Of a DNA stretch of 64,000 nt, positions 26,885-38,900 are shown piece after piece. The notes under the pieces were generated by a model. That model worked only from the letters and a program-made list of their open reading frames with translations. It had not been told where the DNA came from and did not search any database. The stretch is taken from contig WBMV01003298.1 in assembly GCA_013396655.1 (NCBI GenBank), positions 2,972,312-3,036,311 of the forward strand, in the 5' to 3' direction. Each line of letters begins with the position of its first letter. Position 1 is the first letter of the stretch. A program made the translations under genes and the position numbers. Origin of the DNA: Campylorhamphus procurvoides (taxonomy: Eukaryota > Chordata > Aves > Passeriformes > Dendrocolaptidae).

Positions 26885-26998
26885 ATGCCATTCCCCTTTG
26901 GCAAGTCCCACAAGTCTCCTGCAGACATAGTGAAGAACCTGAAGGAAAGTATGGCAGTTCTAGAAAAACAAGATATTTCTGACAAAAAGGCAGAAAAG
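26885..26998 (+). CDS. CAB39: CAB39 coding exon 1 (residues 1-38)
   Basis: 114 bases coding for residues 1-38, ending KKAEK in phase 0 before the donor GTACAG. This covers the basic N-terminal segment and the first helix. The start is chosen because it gives the family's invariant MPFPFGKS N-terminus and has A at -3. Confidence 0.97.
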
Positions 26999-29900
26999 GT
27001 ACAGTTGTGACTTTTCATTTGCTAAACAGTATTTGAAAAGGAGGGCAGGGAAAGATTTACAGCTGTGGAAACTGAATCAATTAGGAATTATTTTGGGGTT
27101 TTATACTGTGATAAAGGGTAAGTTATGTACCCTTGGAAAGGTGTGTTTCATGTTGGTTGGCTTTGCATTTGTATGCCACTGGAAGCTGATGGTGATACTT
27201 AAAATAATTTAGTTTGGAAATGTAGAACATTGCTACAAGCACATTCTTTAATAATCAGCTCACAACTGTATGGTGTTCTGGTGACTTGTGACCACCAGAG
27301 TGCCTTTACTGCTGCATAAGTTTGAATACTTAACCCCAACAAACCAAAAAACCAAGCAAACAAAACATCTTCCTCTTGAATCTACCAGCTTTGAAGCAGG
27401 CTATGGTACACTCCTTGGATCCTCTCCCAGCATTATTTACCTGTTCTGTGCCATTCTTGGCATCCACAGTCTTCCATGTAGGAGTTAGTCACAGTCTTCT
27501 CATGTTCACCAGTATTTTTAAGCAGAATGTGGCCAACTCCTCTACATTCAGTTTCACCTAGATCTGACACTACTACTTTTAAGGGAAGGAGAATCTGTGT
27601 CTTAAATTGCCATCTTTATCCTGATATTCTTTAAAAATCAGTATCTTCTACCCCACTGGCAGTATGTGTTATATTCCAGGTGTCTTGCAGTGTATTTTTC
27701 CTTGGCACTTTTCCTCTTGCTGGAGAGAAAAACATTATGGTGTGTTATGCAGGCCTGTGTGAAGGCTTTTCTTCTTTCACTGAAAGAGACATCTGTCAGG
27801 AGGGGAGGGGGAGGTGCACTCTGACGAGTGTGATGAGATGTGGTACTACCTCCTTCATCTTGGCCTCCTTATTAATTCCCAGGGACCTGGCTTGATCTTA
27901 AAATCCATGCTCTTCTGTGTCATCCCTTTTTGCTTAGACCTCTAATGGGGAACAGACCAGCTTCATCCCACTGTGGGTATCTGTGCACTGTGGCCTTGGT
28001 GCTGTAACTGAAGGTTCTGATGTCCCATTTCTTTCTGCTGGCCTTTAGTCCCATACCTCCATCCTTTTGGAAGACCTCAATTACTGCTGCTTGGGCAAGA
28101 AATAATATGCTAAACCTGTAGAGGGGTTTCTTGCACCATACAGAGAGCAACACATTGTGCTTGAAGGAGTACAGAGGGTGGCCCAGGTTAAATATGAGGA
28201 GGGTTAAATCCTGCCATTCAGGGGACTGAGTCTGAGTATGGTAGTGCTGTGCCCTGTCATCCTCATTATTCCCAAAGCAGAGCAGCCCATGGATCTGAAC
28301 ATTCACACCACCAATATCTGCATCTTCATATTGAGATTCTTCAGGACATTGTTGTTTGTTGGCAAGCCAAGATTTCAGGAAGGTGCCTCTGGTTGTGACT
28401 GTTTATCTTGGATGGTTGGCAGGTTTGGTAGGGAAAGTTCTTTAATATTTTACGGACCAGTCGTCAAATCTTTGAGGGTACGGCTCTGGTTAGACACCCT
28501 GAATTTGTGCCTTCTTCCTGCCCAGTCTGCAGAAATGACTAGAATGACTTGGGAGTTAAAAGACAGCAGTGGTCTGAGCAGTAGCCATTATTAGAAAAGA
28601 ACAAAGATTTCTTTGTGTCCATATCTCAGTATTTAGGCATCTTTTTATCTTTCATTATCCCTTTTATTATGATGATTCTCTCTGTAATGTAACTTTTCAG
28701 CCTCTTTTGGAGAAGAATTCTGTGCTGATGAAAGGGTGGGTTCCGTAGATAGTAGTGGAACTGAAATAGAAAAGCTCCCTGCACATTAAGCACAAAAAAT
28801 TACTGCTTTTTACTAAGAGAAGAATGCCAAAGTCTTTCTTTTTTATGACTTCATTTTATTAGTGATTAGACTTATGTAAAATATAGTCTCAGTAATTTCT
28901 TCCTCATGGTCACTGATAAAGGCATGTGCCTTTTCAGCCTGTCACCTAACAGTAATGAAATTTCAGTGCTAAGCAGCATGGTACATACTGTTGATTACTG
29001 TTCGTGGTAAAGGCAAGCTTTTAGCAGGGCATACCTACTTTTCCTACACTCCTGTGCTTCTTAAAATACTGAGTTTGCCACTATGCTCTTTGACAGTTTC
29101 ATAACACATTTGGAAATACAGATTTGTAAGAAAATTGGACCAATAATTTTCCCTGGAAATAACAGGTGTAATGAATTATGTTTGAACAGATTTGCTCATT
29201 TTTCTCAGTGCTTAGGCTGAAATTTAAAACCTTTAATGTTTTGTGAGAAGAGGAAAAAGCAAAGGAGGTAATAAAGATTTTTAAAGCTTGCATAGTGTGT
29301 GTTCCTCTATGTTCTTTGTAATCAACATGGAAGATACTCATCAAAGTGAAAGATGTAAAACAACAGTAGTGGTCATGATGCCTCTTGTTCAGTTATGAAA
29401 CATTCTGCCCTGCAATAGTGGAAAATTTGATTTATAACTAAAAATCTGAAATTCAGGTGAATTCTAGTTACTTGTTAATCTACCTTTTTTTTGAGCTCTG
29501 TGAAAACTGGAGAAAAATTAACCAGGTAGTTCTCCAGGTCATTTTGAAATGTCCTTCAAGTGTGTGGCACTTTGCAAGGAGCTGTGATTGAAGTGGCTGG
29601 ACTGGCTCCTTGCTGAGGGGCTCGTGTCCCACAGCCCTGGGGCCGGCTGGCTGCAGTGCTGGGGGTGCATAGAGGTGATAGCTTGTTGTCTCTAAATATT
29701 TTGAAAGGGAAGTGAAATATCAAGTGCTTTTTAACTGAAAATGTGTTCCTCACATATGCTGCTCATTGTCCTTTACTTGTGTCCTTTCAGAAAGGGGGGG
29801 GGGGCTAAAGGAAAGGGGAAGGAAAACTCCTTTCATGTAAGCGGGACCTACCTTTGATCTAGCCCATTAGTTAGTCTTGATTTGCATCTCTTCCTCCTCT

Positions 29901-32900
29901 TTGGCTGACATCAGCATTTATTTTTATACTACCAGTTCACTTGGTTTGTGGCACACGTGTACTGTCGTGAAGGTAAATATTTACCCATGTAATAAACTTG
30001 TTCTTCCTACCCTCTGACCTTGGGTTAACCTGCCCATAGCAGCCCTTGCTGCTGCAGACAAGGTTGGCCTCTCTTCTTTACGTCACCAGCTCTATAGCAT
30101 GGGCAGCACAGCGTGTATGGCACTCAGCTGTCCACATGGAATATTGCGCCACATTGCCATAGGTCAGATTTCGTTCCGTGAGTTAACGCCATCATTTACA
30201 AAGCAATAAAATTTAAAATGTGTGGGGCACGTGTGTACCATTAATCCATGGCTGAAAGGAGGCTAAAGGTTAAGTGGTCTGCCAGGCCTATGGTGTGGGG
30301 CTGTTACTCAAGGGGTAAAGATGAGGCTTCTTCTGGAATAACGGGTGAGAAGACTGCTTTGTTTCTAATTGAACTTAGCTCTTCATGTTAAATGTCTCCT
30401 GAAAAATCACACAATCATCTTGGGCTATCCAGATGTACCACCGCACTGACGTAGATTTACAGAATTGTATGTTTTTATAAGCGTTTCAAAACCCAGCCAA
30501 TTTAAATAGAATTATTAAAAAGTGATGTTTGTTACTTATCATAGATACTGCTCTACACTAGTTAAAATGTTCACCAAGTGGAAGCTCAAAGCTATATCTG
30601 CTTTATCTTTTGGATGGATGTTTTCTTTAATAGTGCCTTTTTTGTAACTGCAATATCCATGTGTATAGAACCCCCAGCCACAGGGCTTCCAGGGGCCTGG
30701 AGCCTGCCAAGCTCTTTGGAAATATTTCAGGCCTGACCATGTGTTCTTTACCTTTTTCTGCTGTTCCTAAGCCCCAAATACTCCAGCTGTACAAGGCTAA
30801 ATGAAGTATGTGGTATTTGCACTGCTTACTATTTAAGGCAATAGTAAATTTTAGGGTATTTCACTGATATTTCCAGAGATTGGAATGAACCATAGTGGTA
30901 GTTCAAGCTGTAGAGACATGGAGCTATTCTTGTGTAACAGTCATATGTGTGACTTCATGTTGTCTGCTTTTATTTTTAAATAATATCTTCTTATCTTTCA
31001 TAAAAATAGGGAAGTAAATACTTCCTTTATTTTCCTTGCTTTACATGTAACTTTTATAGTTTGACTTGTCCTCAGATGGTATCGTCTGGCACCATTGAAT
31101 TTCAAATGTGACTTGCCACAGGATTTGTCTATAAAATGCTGGTTTCTCCTTCTCAGTGTTGAGACCATATATTTATAAATGCCAAGACCTATAAAATATA
31201 AACTTTAATATATAAAAATACATAATATACACTCAGAGACTATTTTATATATATATATATAGAGAGAATAGCTATTTTGTATATATAAAATATACTCTGC
31301 TTATATGTTGTATTTGGATATATTTTGTTTATTTTTATATATGGTGTCTGATTGTTCATTCCACTTTGATCATGGGTTTTTGGATGAACTTCATTGTGTA
31401 TGTTGATCTTGCTCTGGAGAACTTCTGTTAAAAGAAGGTAGTGCATTGGGAAATTATTTAGATCTCAGTACCTTAGGAAATCTTGCAAGTAATGCTACCT
31501 AGCTTTATCTTCCTTGATATTTTTTACTTGGTGCTTAATGTTGATATTTAATGTAGCATTACATTTTTCAGTGTAGCTTTCTACATTCCATTCTGCATCT
31601 GAAGTGGCAAAAATATGTCTGCACATCTTGTATTTGGAATATATATGTTCAAGAGTTCATGGAATGTAGAAGAGAGATTCTAGAGGTCTGTAAGAGTTTA
31701 TTTCTAGTCCTTTTGAGGACTATTGAGTTTTAGAGTAGAAGATAAAGAAGTGTAGAGATGATATTTTAGGAAATTGTAGTGCATCAAAAGGCCTTGGTTA
31801 CTGATATTATACTTTCAGAAAACCTCATATTTCTGTATTTGCAGAACATATCCAGACATGATAGTTTGGCCTAAATTGAAGTGATGCAATCAAGACTCTT
31901 GGTGGAGGTGGTCAGATGTGGGTGCAGGTTGCCTGGGGAGGTGGTGGAGTGTCCTTCCATGGAGCTTTCGGAGCATGGCTGACCATCAGCCTGGTCAGCT
32001 GGGTAGGACTCTGGGGCTGGTCCTGCCTGGAGCAGGTGTTTGGACCCTGATGACCTCCTGAGGGACCTTGCAGCCTAAGCTGTTCATGTTTCCTAGGGTC
32101 GTGGTTTAGTGGTGGACTTGGCAGGGCTCAGATAAGGGTTGGACGGGAGCTTAAGGGTCTTTTCCAACCTAAGTGATTCTATGATTCTGTTCTATGACTC
32201 TGTGTCTCTAACTGTTACTTCCCACTAAAACTTCATGTCATTCCAAGTTCAGGTGAAGCACGTTGGGATGTCCTTGACAGTTGTGAAGAGCATTTAGGTT
32301 CTGCTGTCTATTTCTGAAGTTACAAAGTTGTATGTTCATGTTAGGCGAGAAAGTTCCTTTTTCCTTTTTTTGTTTTTTTCTGTTTAAGCCCTCAGTGTTT
32401 GGAAACAATGCAGTGCTTCCTGTCTGGTTTGTAAGCATTTCCATTACTGATGTCTTTCTTGGGCTGGTGGTGAGGGAGAGCCCTCAAGTGTGATTAATAA
32501 AGTTTTGGGGTTGGGGAGGCTTCTTCTGTTTCCTGGGGTTTTAGTATGAAAAATTCTCCACCAGCATTGTTCTTAATTACAAGCATTCCCTCAATGCCAT
32601 CATCTTACTTAAAATACGTAGTTGTTGAACTTCTGCCTTCTTCCTCTTTCATCTTGCTTTCTACATTAGTGTGCAGGGACAAACTGCAATAGAGTTCTTA
32701 TTACTGCTGCTTCTTTTCTTGGTAGCAGTGCATCGAAGGCAGCTCTTCTTATCTCCCCACTTGACACATGTTCCAGTAATTTTCCTAGAAAAGAGGTATT
32801 TCTTCTGAATTTCTGAGAAATAGAACCCTTGTGTGGTGTATGGCTTTCCCATTTCATGTCTTCAGGAGCTGTCATGAATCTAAGCAGTCTTAACTGAGCA

Positions 32901-35900
32901 CCTGCTTCTTGCTGTCTTACTAACAAGTGCACAGAAAATCCTTTGGAATTTCAATTGAGGAGGAGACAACTGGGACTAGGAATTGCAGTTAGCAAGAAGA
33001 GGGAGGCAGCAGGGAGTGGAAGGTTGTGGAGGAGCTAAAAATGATATGGAGTCTCCTTAAAGGTCATGGAATCCTTACTTGCATACCTAGCAAAGCTGGA
33101 ATGGCTTTGGCTTGAATAGTGCATGGGTCATGCTGATCTTAAAGCCTCTCTAGATAAAAAGAACAAATGAGAAATCTTACAGACCCCTTGGAAGACTGAC
33201 AATATCCAGAAAGTGATCTTTTTTTCACTTCATTAAGCTTTCACGAGCTATCAATCATGAATGCTTTACATTAAAATGCATGCATACTTCGTTGGCAGGT
33301 TCAGCTGAAAATCAGTGCACTTAGAAGCCATCCAGACTTTTTAGGCATGTGAAGAACTAATAGAGTATAATTAAACTAGCTATTTAGGATGATCATTTCC
33401 AGCATTTTGCACCCAAGCTAAGTAAACATACGTATTGAAAGGAGTAGTTCTTCTTTTGGTCCAAGATAAGTGGGCTTTAAGATTCATAAGTGGGTGTTTG
33501 GAAGTGTTCTTGTTGATTTATTATTTTTTTAGTTTTACTCATGAGATAACTGTATTTCCATTGCTAAATACTGCTCCAGCTCATCATGGCAATTTGGGAA
33601 TTCTTCACCTTGGCATCCCTAAGTAAGAGGTCAGACCTGTCTGTCTTCTGGTAGATGGACTTGAAATAGGGAAGGATTTTAGACCTTTAATTTTCCCCCT
33701 GTATTGCCCTGTCCATTCCAGTGCACCTTTCTGGGCCTGTTTGTTGAGTTGTTCTTTTATACTGAGAAAACCTGAAAATTAAAGTAGGTTCTCTCTGAGG
33801 TTTTGTTTGTTGGAGAGGAAAACTTTTACCCACACTAACTGGAATGGGAGCCTAGTATTTGACAAAGCCTGATGAGTGCAAAATCTATAGGAGGGGGATA
33901 CCTTTGGTCTCTCTGAGCATTTCACCAGGGACAGACGCGATGAGCCTCTGTGTCATGTTTTCCAGTCTGATCCTGCGTAACTCTTTTACAGAATGGAAAT
34001 TTTGTTGGGTTCTTTTCATCCCATTGCTGTTCTTTAGGGGATTTCTGAATGGGAAGTTGAAAGGTGGTAAAAAGGAAGAGATTTTTACTTTTGGTAACTT
34101 GTCAAATAAATTGTGTCTTGCCTCTGCCTTTTTTTTTTTTGACCACTCTTATAACAGTCTTATTTGCAGAAAGAATATCTATTGTTTTTTTTAGCAGGTT
34201 GTCATTTCCTGATTATTCCCCCTGCCCCCCCCCCAGTGGAAGTTTGCAGATGTTAAGCATAATGGAGTGTGCAGTTACAAAGACAAATGGCATTGTGCTC
34301 TAACTGTATTGTTTTCTCATTTTCTTTAGGCCACTGAGGAGGTCTCAAAAAACCTTGTTGCCATGAAGGAAATCTTGTATGGCACAAATGAAAAAGAACC
34401 CCAAACAGAAGCTGTGGCACAGCTGGCTCAGGAGCTGTACAACAGTGGTCTTCTTAGTACCCTAGTAGCTGACTTGCAGCTAATTGATTTTGAGGTAAGA
34501 AAAGAGGTTTGACATTTCATATATTCTGTATGTTAAACACATCTGAATTCCTACTACTTTAATTGGGTAAGATATGTCTCAGCTTTTATTTTCTGGTTAT
34601 GACAAATCCATTAGAAGGAGAATTGTTCCAAACTGCACAGAAAATTAAGTGACTATAGAATATGAAATCCATGAATGTAGGCATATAAACAACACAAATT
34701 TAAAGTAGATAAGCCTCTAATGCAATGATACAGTTCTGTTAAAATTATGGAATAATTCTTAATTGTTGTGTACACAGAAGGGTTAATCTCTTAATCCCAT
34801 AGTGAACACAAACCATAATACTGTAAGACATATCTGTATATTCATCTTGGTAAAATTACTTGGAAAAGTAAAGAGAATTTATAGTTTAAAGCTGTTAGTT
34901 ATATTAACAGTCAAGTATTTCTCTGTCTTTTCAGAAATGAGTGATGCAACCTTTCTTTCTATTTTCCTCATCTTTTTTTCTGTTTATTAAAAGACACCAA
35001 CAAACCCACATTTTTATTCATTAATTCAAAATACTTCTATTCAAACATACATCTGTACAAACTTCTGTGGCATTTGTCACCACATCACATGGAAAAATTT
35101 AGCTTCCCAGTGCCATAGTGGAGAATCACCCTAGTCAGTTATATATAAGAAGCTGCAGTATAATTGGATTTTTCTGTTTTCCCTGAGGTCTCACAAGCAG
35201 CGTGTGGTTGTCTAGGAAAGGAGCCAAAACCCATGTATCTCACTCCACAGCCTCCACCATAAAGACCATCCCACTTCAGGTTGCTTAAAAACAGGATTGT
35301 TCATAAACAAGTTGCTCACAGTGCAAACACAACAGTTTAAAGTCCTATTGTAGATTGACGTTCCAAAAACAATGGCTTTCTTCCCAGTTCTTTCTTCTCT
35401 CTCCTCCACCCCACCCATAACTCCCTCTGATTTGTGTTTAATTATAATACAGCGGTATTTTTTCCCTACCCACACAACTGTTTATACCGAACATAAAACA
35501 TTCAGGTTGTTAAATAAGCAAGGAGACCTGGGAAAGCTGAGAGGGAATGCTGAAATGTGGTGGCCTTTAATTGCTGAAGAAAGGAAATAATGAAACGTCA
35601 TCTGGATTCTGCTGACCTCTAGATTTGTATCAGCTTGATGTTTACCCAGCCCAGTTATGAGCAAAGGAAACCTTCATTATCTCCTGGTAATGAGGAATGA
35701 TAACAATTTGTGCAGGCCTGCTCTCAGTAAGGAGAACTGTGCTTTTTCTAAGGGGACTTGAAAAGATTGTGAGTCGTTTCCTGCTTGTGGCCCTTTTGCT
35801 GCTTTGTTACACAAGGATATGACAGTTCCCCCTTGAGAGAGAACAAGTCATTCACTCTGCTTTCTAGGCTGGACCGTGTCTGCTTTGTCAGGATGGGATT

Positions 35901-38900
35901 GTCAGACTGTCCAGCTCCTGTTAACCTGGAATTAATGCCAACACACCTGTGTTCCAAATGGGCTCCAGCTTCCCAGCTGTTACAAAGCCAGTCACGTGTT
36001 GGCTTTGATATCCCAAATCTCTGTGGCTGTGGGTTTGATGCATTTGAAATGGTTTCTCCATTACTGATGGAAATACATACTTGATTTTCTGTTGGTTTTT
36101 ACACTTGAAGAGTAAGTGTTGAATTTTTTTTCTTCTGGTGTCCCACCACAGCTTGAGATCATTCAGTGATAAACTGAACTTTTTGGTTTTTTCAAGAATT
36201 TCACTCATTTCTGAAGGTGGTTTCCTTGTAGAATAGACAGCTAATTAATAGACAGGGACTGTTCACTCTTAAACTGTCTCAAGTGTATTTGAATCTGAAT
36301 TGGTATGGTAAAAAAGCCCAGAAAAGTAATATATAAAAACTAGAAAAGTAGCAAGTTTCATGTTCTCATTATCAGACTGTGACTGTCCAGCCCTTGCTGC
36401 ATGTAAAGACCTGTTTAAAATTATGCCCTTCTCTGGAAGTTTGCTTTCCAAGTAAAGCAGTCAACCCAACCATCTACTAACCAGCCTTACAAACTTATCA
36501 GTTATCTCGTGGTCAATCTGCACTAGTGTGTCTGTAGAAGAGATGACATCCCTTTTAGAACTGGGGGTGGCTTTTTGTTCTTGTTTTTTTAATTGAGGAA
36601 AGAAAAAGCCCAAACCAAAAATGCCTTTTGCATAAGGGAGCCCGAGTCCTTCTGCTTCCACGACAGCACGAGCACAGTGTCCCTCTCACCTCTGCAGCCG
36701 TGACCACTGGCACAGGTTTGGTGCCTGTTTGCCCACTGGGGCCATGAGGTCACTTAGCAATGCATCCCTGTGACAATAAGTGCCTTTGCTGTTGCTGTGT
36801 GCCACCAGCAGCTCAATTATGTGCATAATAAGGAAATGCTGTTCTTGCTGCAGAATCCAAAGCGAACTGTGAGATCCAGCGCAAAACTGGCAACGGTAGT
36901 GAATGAGAGTTGATGACTATATTATGTGGAGTTTGAGTAAAGCAATTTCTGGAAACACTGCTCTACTCATTTCAGAACAAAGAGTTCTGGTGTTGCCTTG
37001 GGCTGGCTTTCAATGGAATTGTAATTGAGAAAACAAGCGTTTACAAACAATCTCTTATATCCTGAAAACAACACTCTAACAAAACTGACCGTGGTAATTC
37101 ACAAACAAGTCATTTGTGAAACTACAGTCCTCCTACATTTTTATAAACATTGCATTTTTTTCTTATGTAATCTGCTTGACATTGATTAGAAAAAGGAAAT
37201 AATTTTAAATAATTGATGTAGTTTTAAAAATCCTTGCTAGTTAAATATGCCCTGCATTTTACTCAAAAGCTTGCTGAAGTTACCCAGGAGATTTATAGTG
37301 CAGTTAGAGCTTGTCAAGAAACATTATATACATATGGGGTTTGTGTGTAACATTCAGGGAACCTTGAGGTGGAGTTTCTTAACAGGCCTTTATTTGCAAG
37401 TCCAAGCTTAGTACAAGCTTAGTCTTTTTCTGGGTTAGGTCTGATAACACATAATCCTGAAGATCTTTGTGTCCATCCTAAATGGATAGTTAATTGCAGA
37501 AACCTGGCTTTGAAATGGTACATGTGAATGACAGTGAAAAGTGCTTATTTATAATCAGCTTTTTGTTAGATGTCTGTGCCAGTTTGTCATCTTTAGCTAT
37601 TGTCTGACAGAAGAACTAAACAGGAGATGTGTGTATATATTCAAAAAAGAACATTCCCAGCTCCTTTTACGCTATCTGGTGCTCTCCTTTTGCATCCTTT
37701 TGTGTATAATCTGTGCTGATTTTCATCACCCTCATCTTTCTTCTTTTGTGAATTGAAAATTGTGAGACTTGCATTTTAGGTCAGTGGATGATTTCTGTTG
37801 TGTTATTTATTTACTTATGTTTGTAACTTATAGTTCTAAGTTGAATGTTAACACTGAAGTTGGAAATGCTCTGCACACTCTTAATGGTGGCATTGTGTGC
37901 TCCCAGACGAGAGCAGAGGATAATGGAATATTGAAGAAACACATGTTGAGGCAAGAGCACAGTTACAAACTACTATGTTATTGGCAAAAACAAGTAGAAA
38001 ATAAGCCCAGAAGATTGATGCTGCATAGAAGTATCTGATGAGACATCAGCTGGCTTTACTTCTCGATGTAAATTACCCGTGATCGGGCTGTAACATGATG
38101 TAATGGTTTTGAGTGCTTTGGCATATCTGAAATGGGCATAAAGAAACAATGTTTAATCTGTTTAAGATCAGAGTATGGAGGCTGACTGAACTGCAGGACT
38201 CACTCAGCACAAGTGCATGAGCTGATGGTGATGTTTAATTGTTAACTTTCCTAGTGGACTTCAATATTATGTGTTTAACTGCCAATGTTTTTGACAGGGC
38301 AAGAAAGATGTTGCGCAAATTTTCAACAACATTCTCAGAAGACAAATTGGTACAAGAACTCCCACAGTTGAATACATCTGCACTCAACAGAATATATTAT
38401 TCATGCTATTAAAAGGGTATGTGCACTGTGAAGTATAAATATGCTTTTACACAAAGTAAGGAGTTTTTAAATTCATGGCGAAGCAGTGAGTTCTGACACA
38501 ATTGTTCATTTGCAATATGCTTGATTTTATTTTTTTTCCCCTTGGTCTTGGGATCTACAATTCCCCTAAGAAATAGCTGAGTAATAAATCACCAGCAATC
38601 TACTTTTGCATGAAATATAACTGAAATTTGAGAACTCTTGGTAATCTAAAATATTCTTTCTGGGGTAGTCAGACATTTTCCTTCAGTATAGTATTTGAGA
38701 CTATTTAAACTATTTCCTTGTGAATTTACTGATTCATGAAGAGTTGAAGGTTGTGGGTTTTTTTCCTTTTAACTACTGTAATTTCTAGTTTGTTGGCCTA
38801 TCCCCTGGCCTTGGTTTGGTCTTAGACTTCTTATTCATAGTGATTTATATTCCTGTAGTGACACAAACACACCAACTCAAACTTGACCAAACAAAGAATA

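Larger units (their letters stand above)
26999..34329 (+). other. CAB39 intron 2 (7.3 kb)
   Basis: Bounded by GTACAG at 26999 and TTTCTTTAG at 34329, it separates residues 38 and 39. It contains an unidentified 128-codon minus-strand ORF at 27920-28306, an 11-base G run at 29794-29804, an AT microsatellite near 31.25 kb and a compound CR1 insertion near 32 kb. No other exon is recognisable. Confidence 0.9.
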
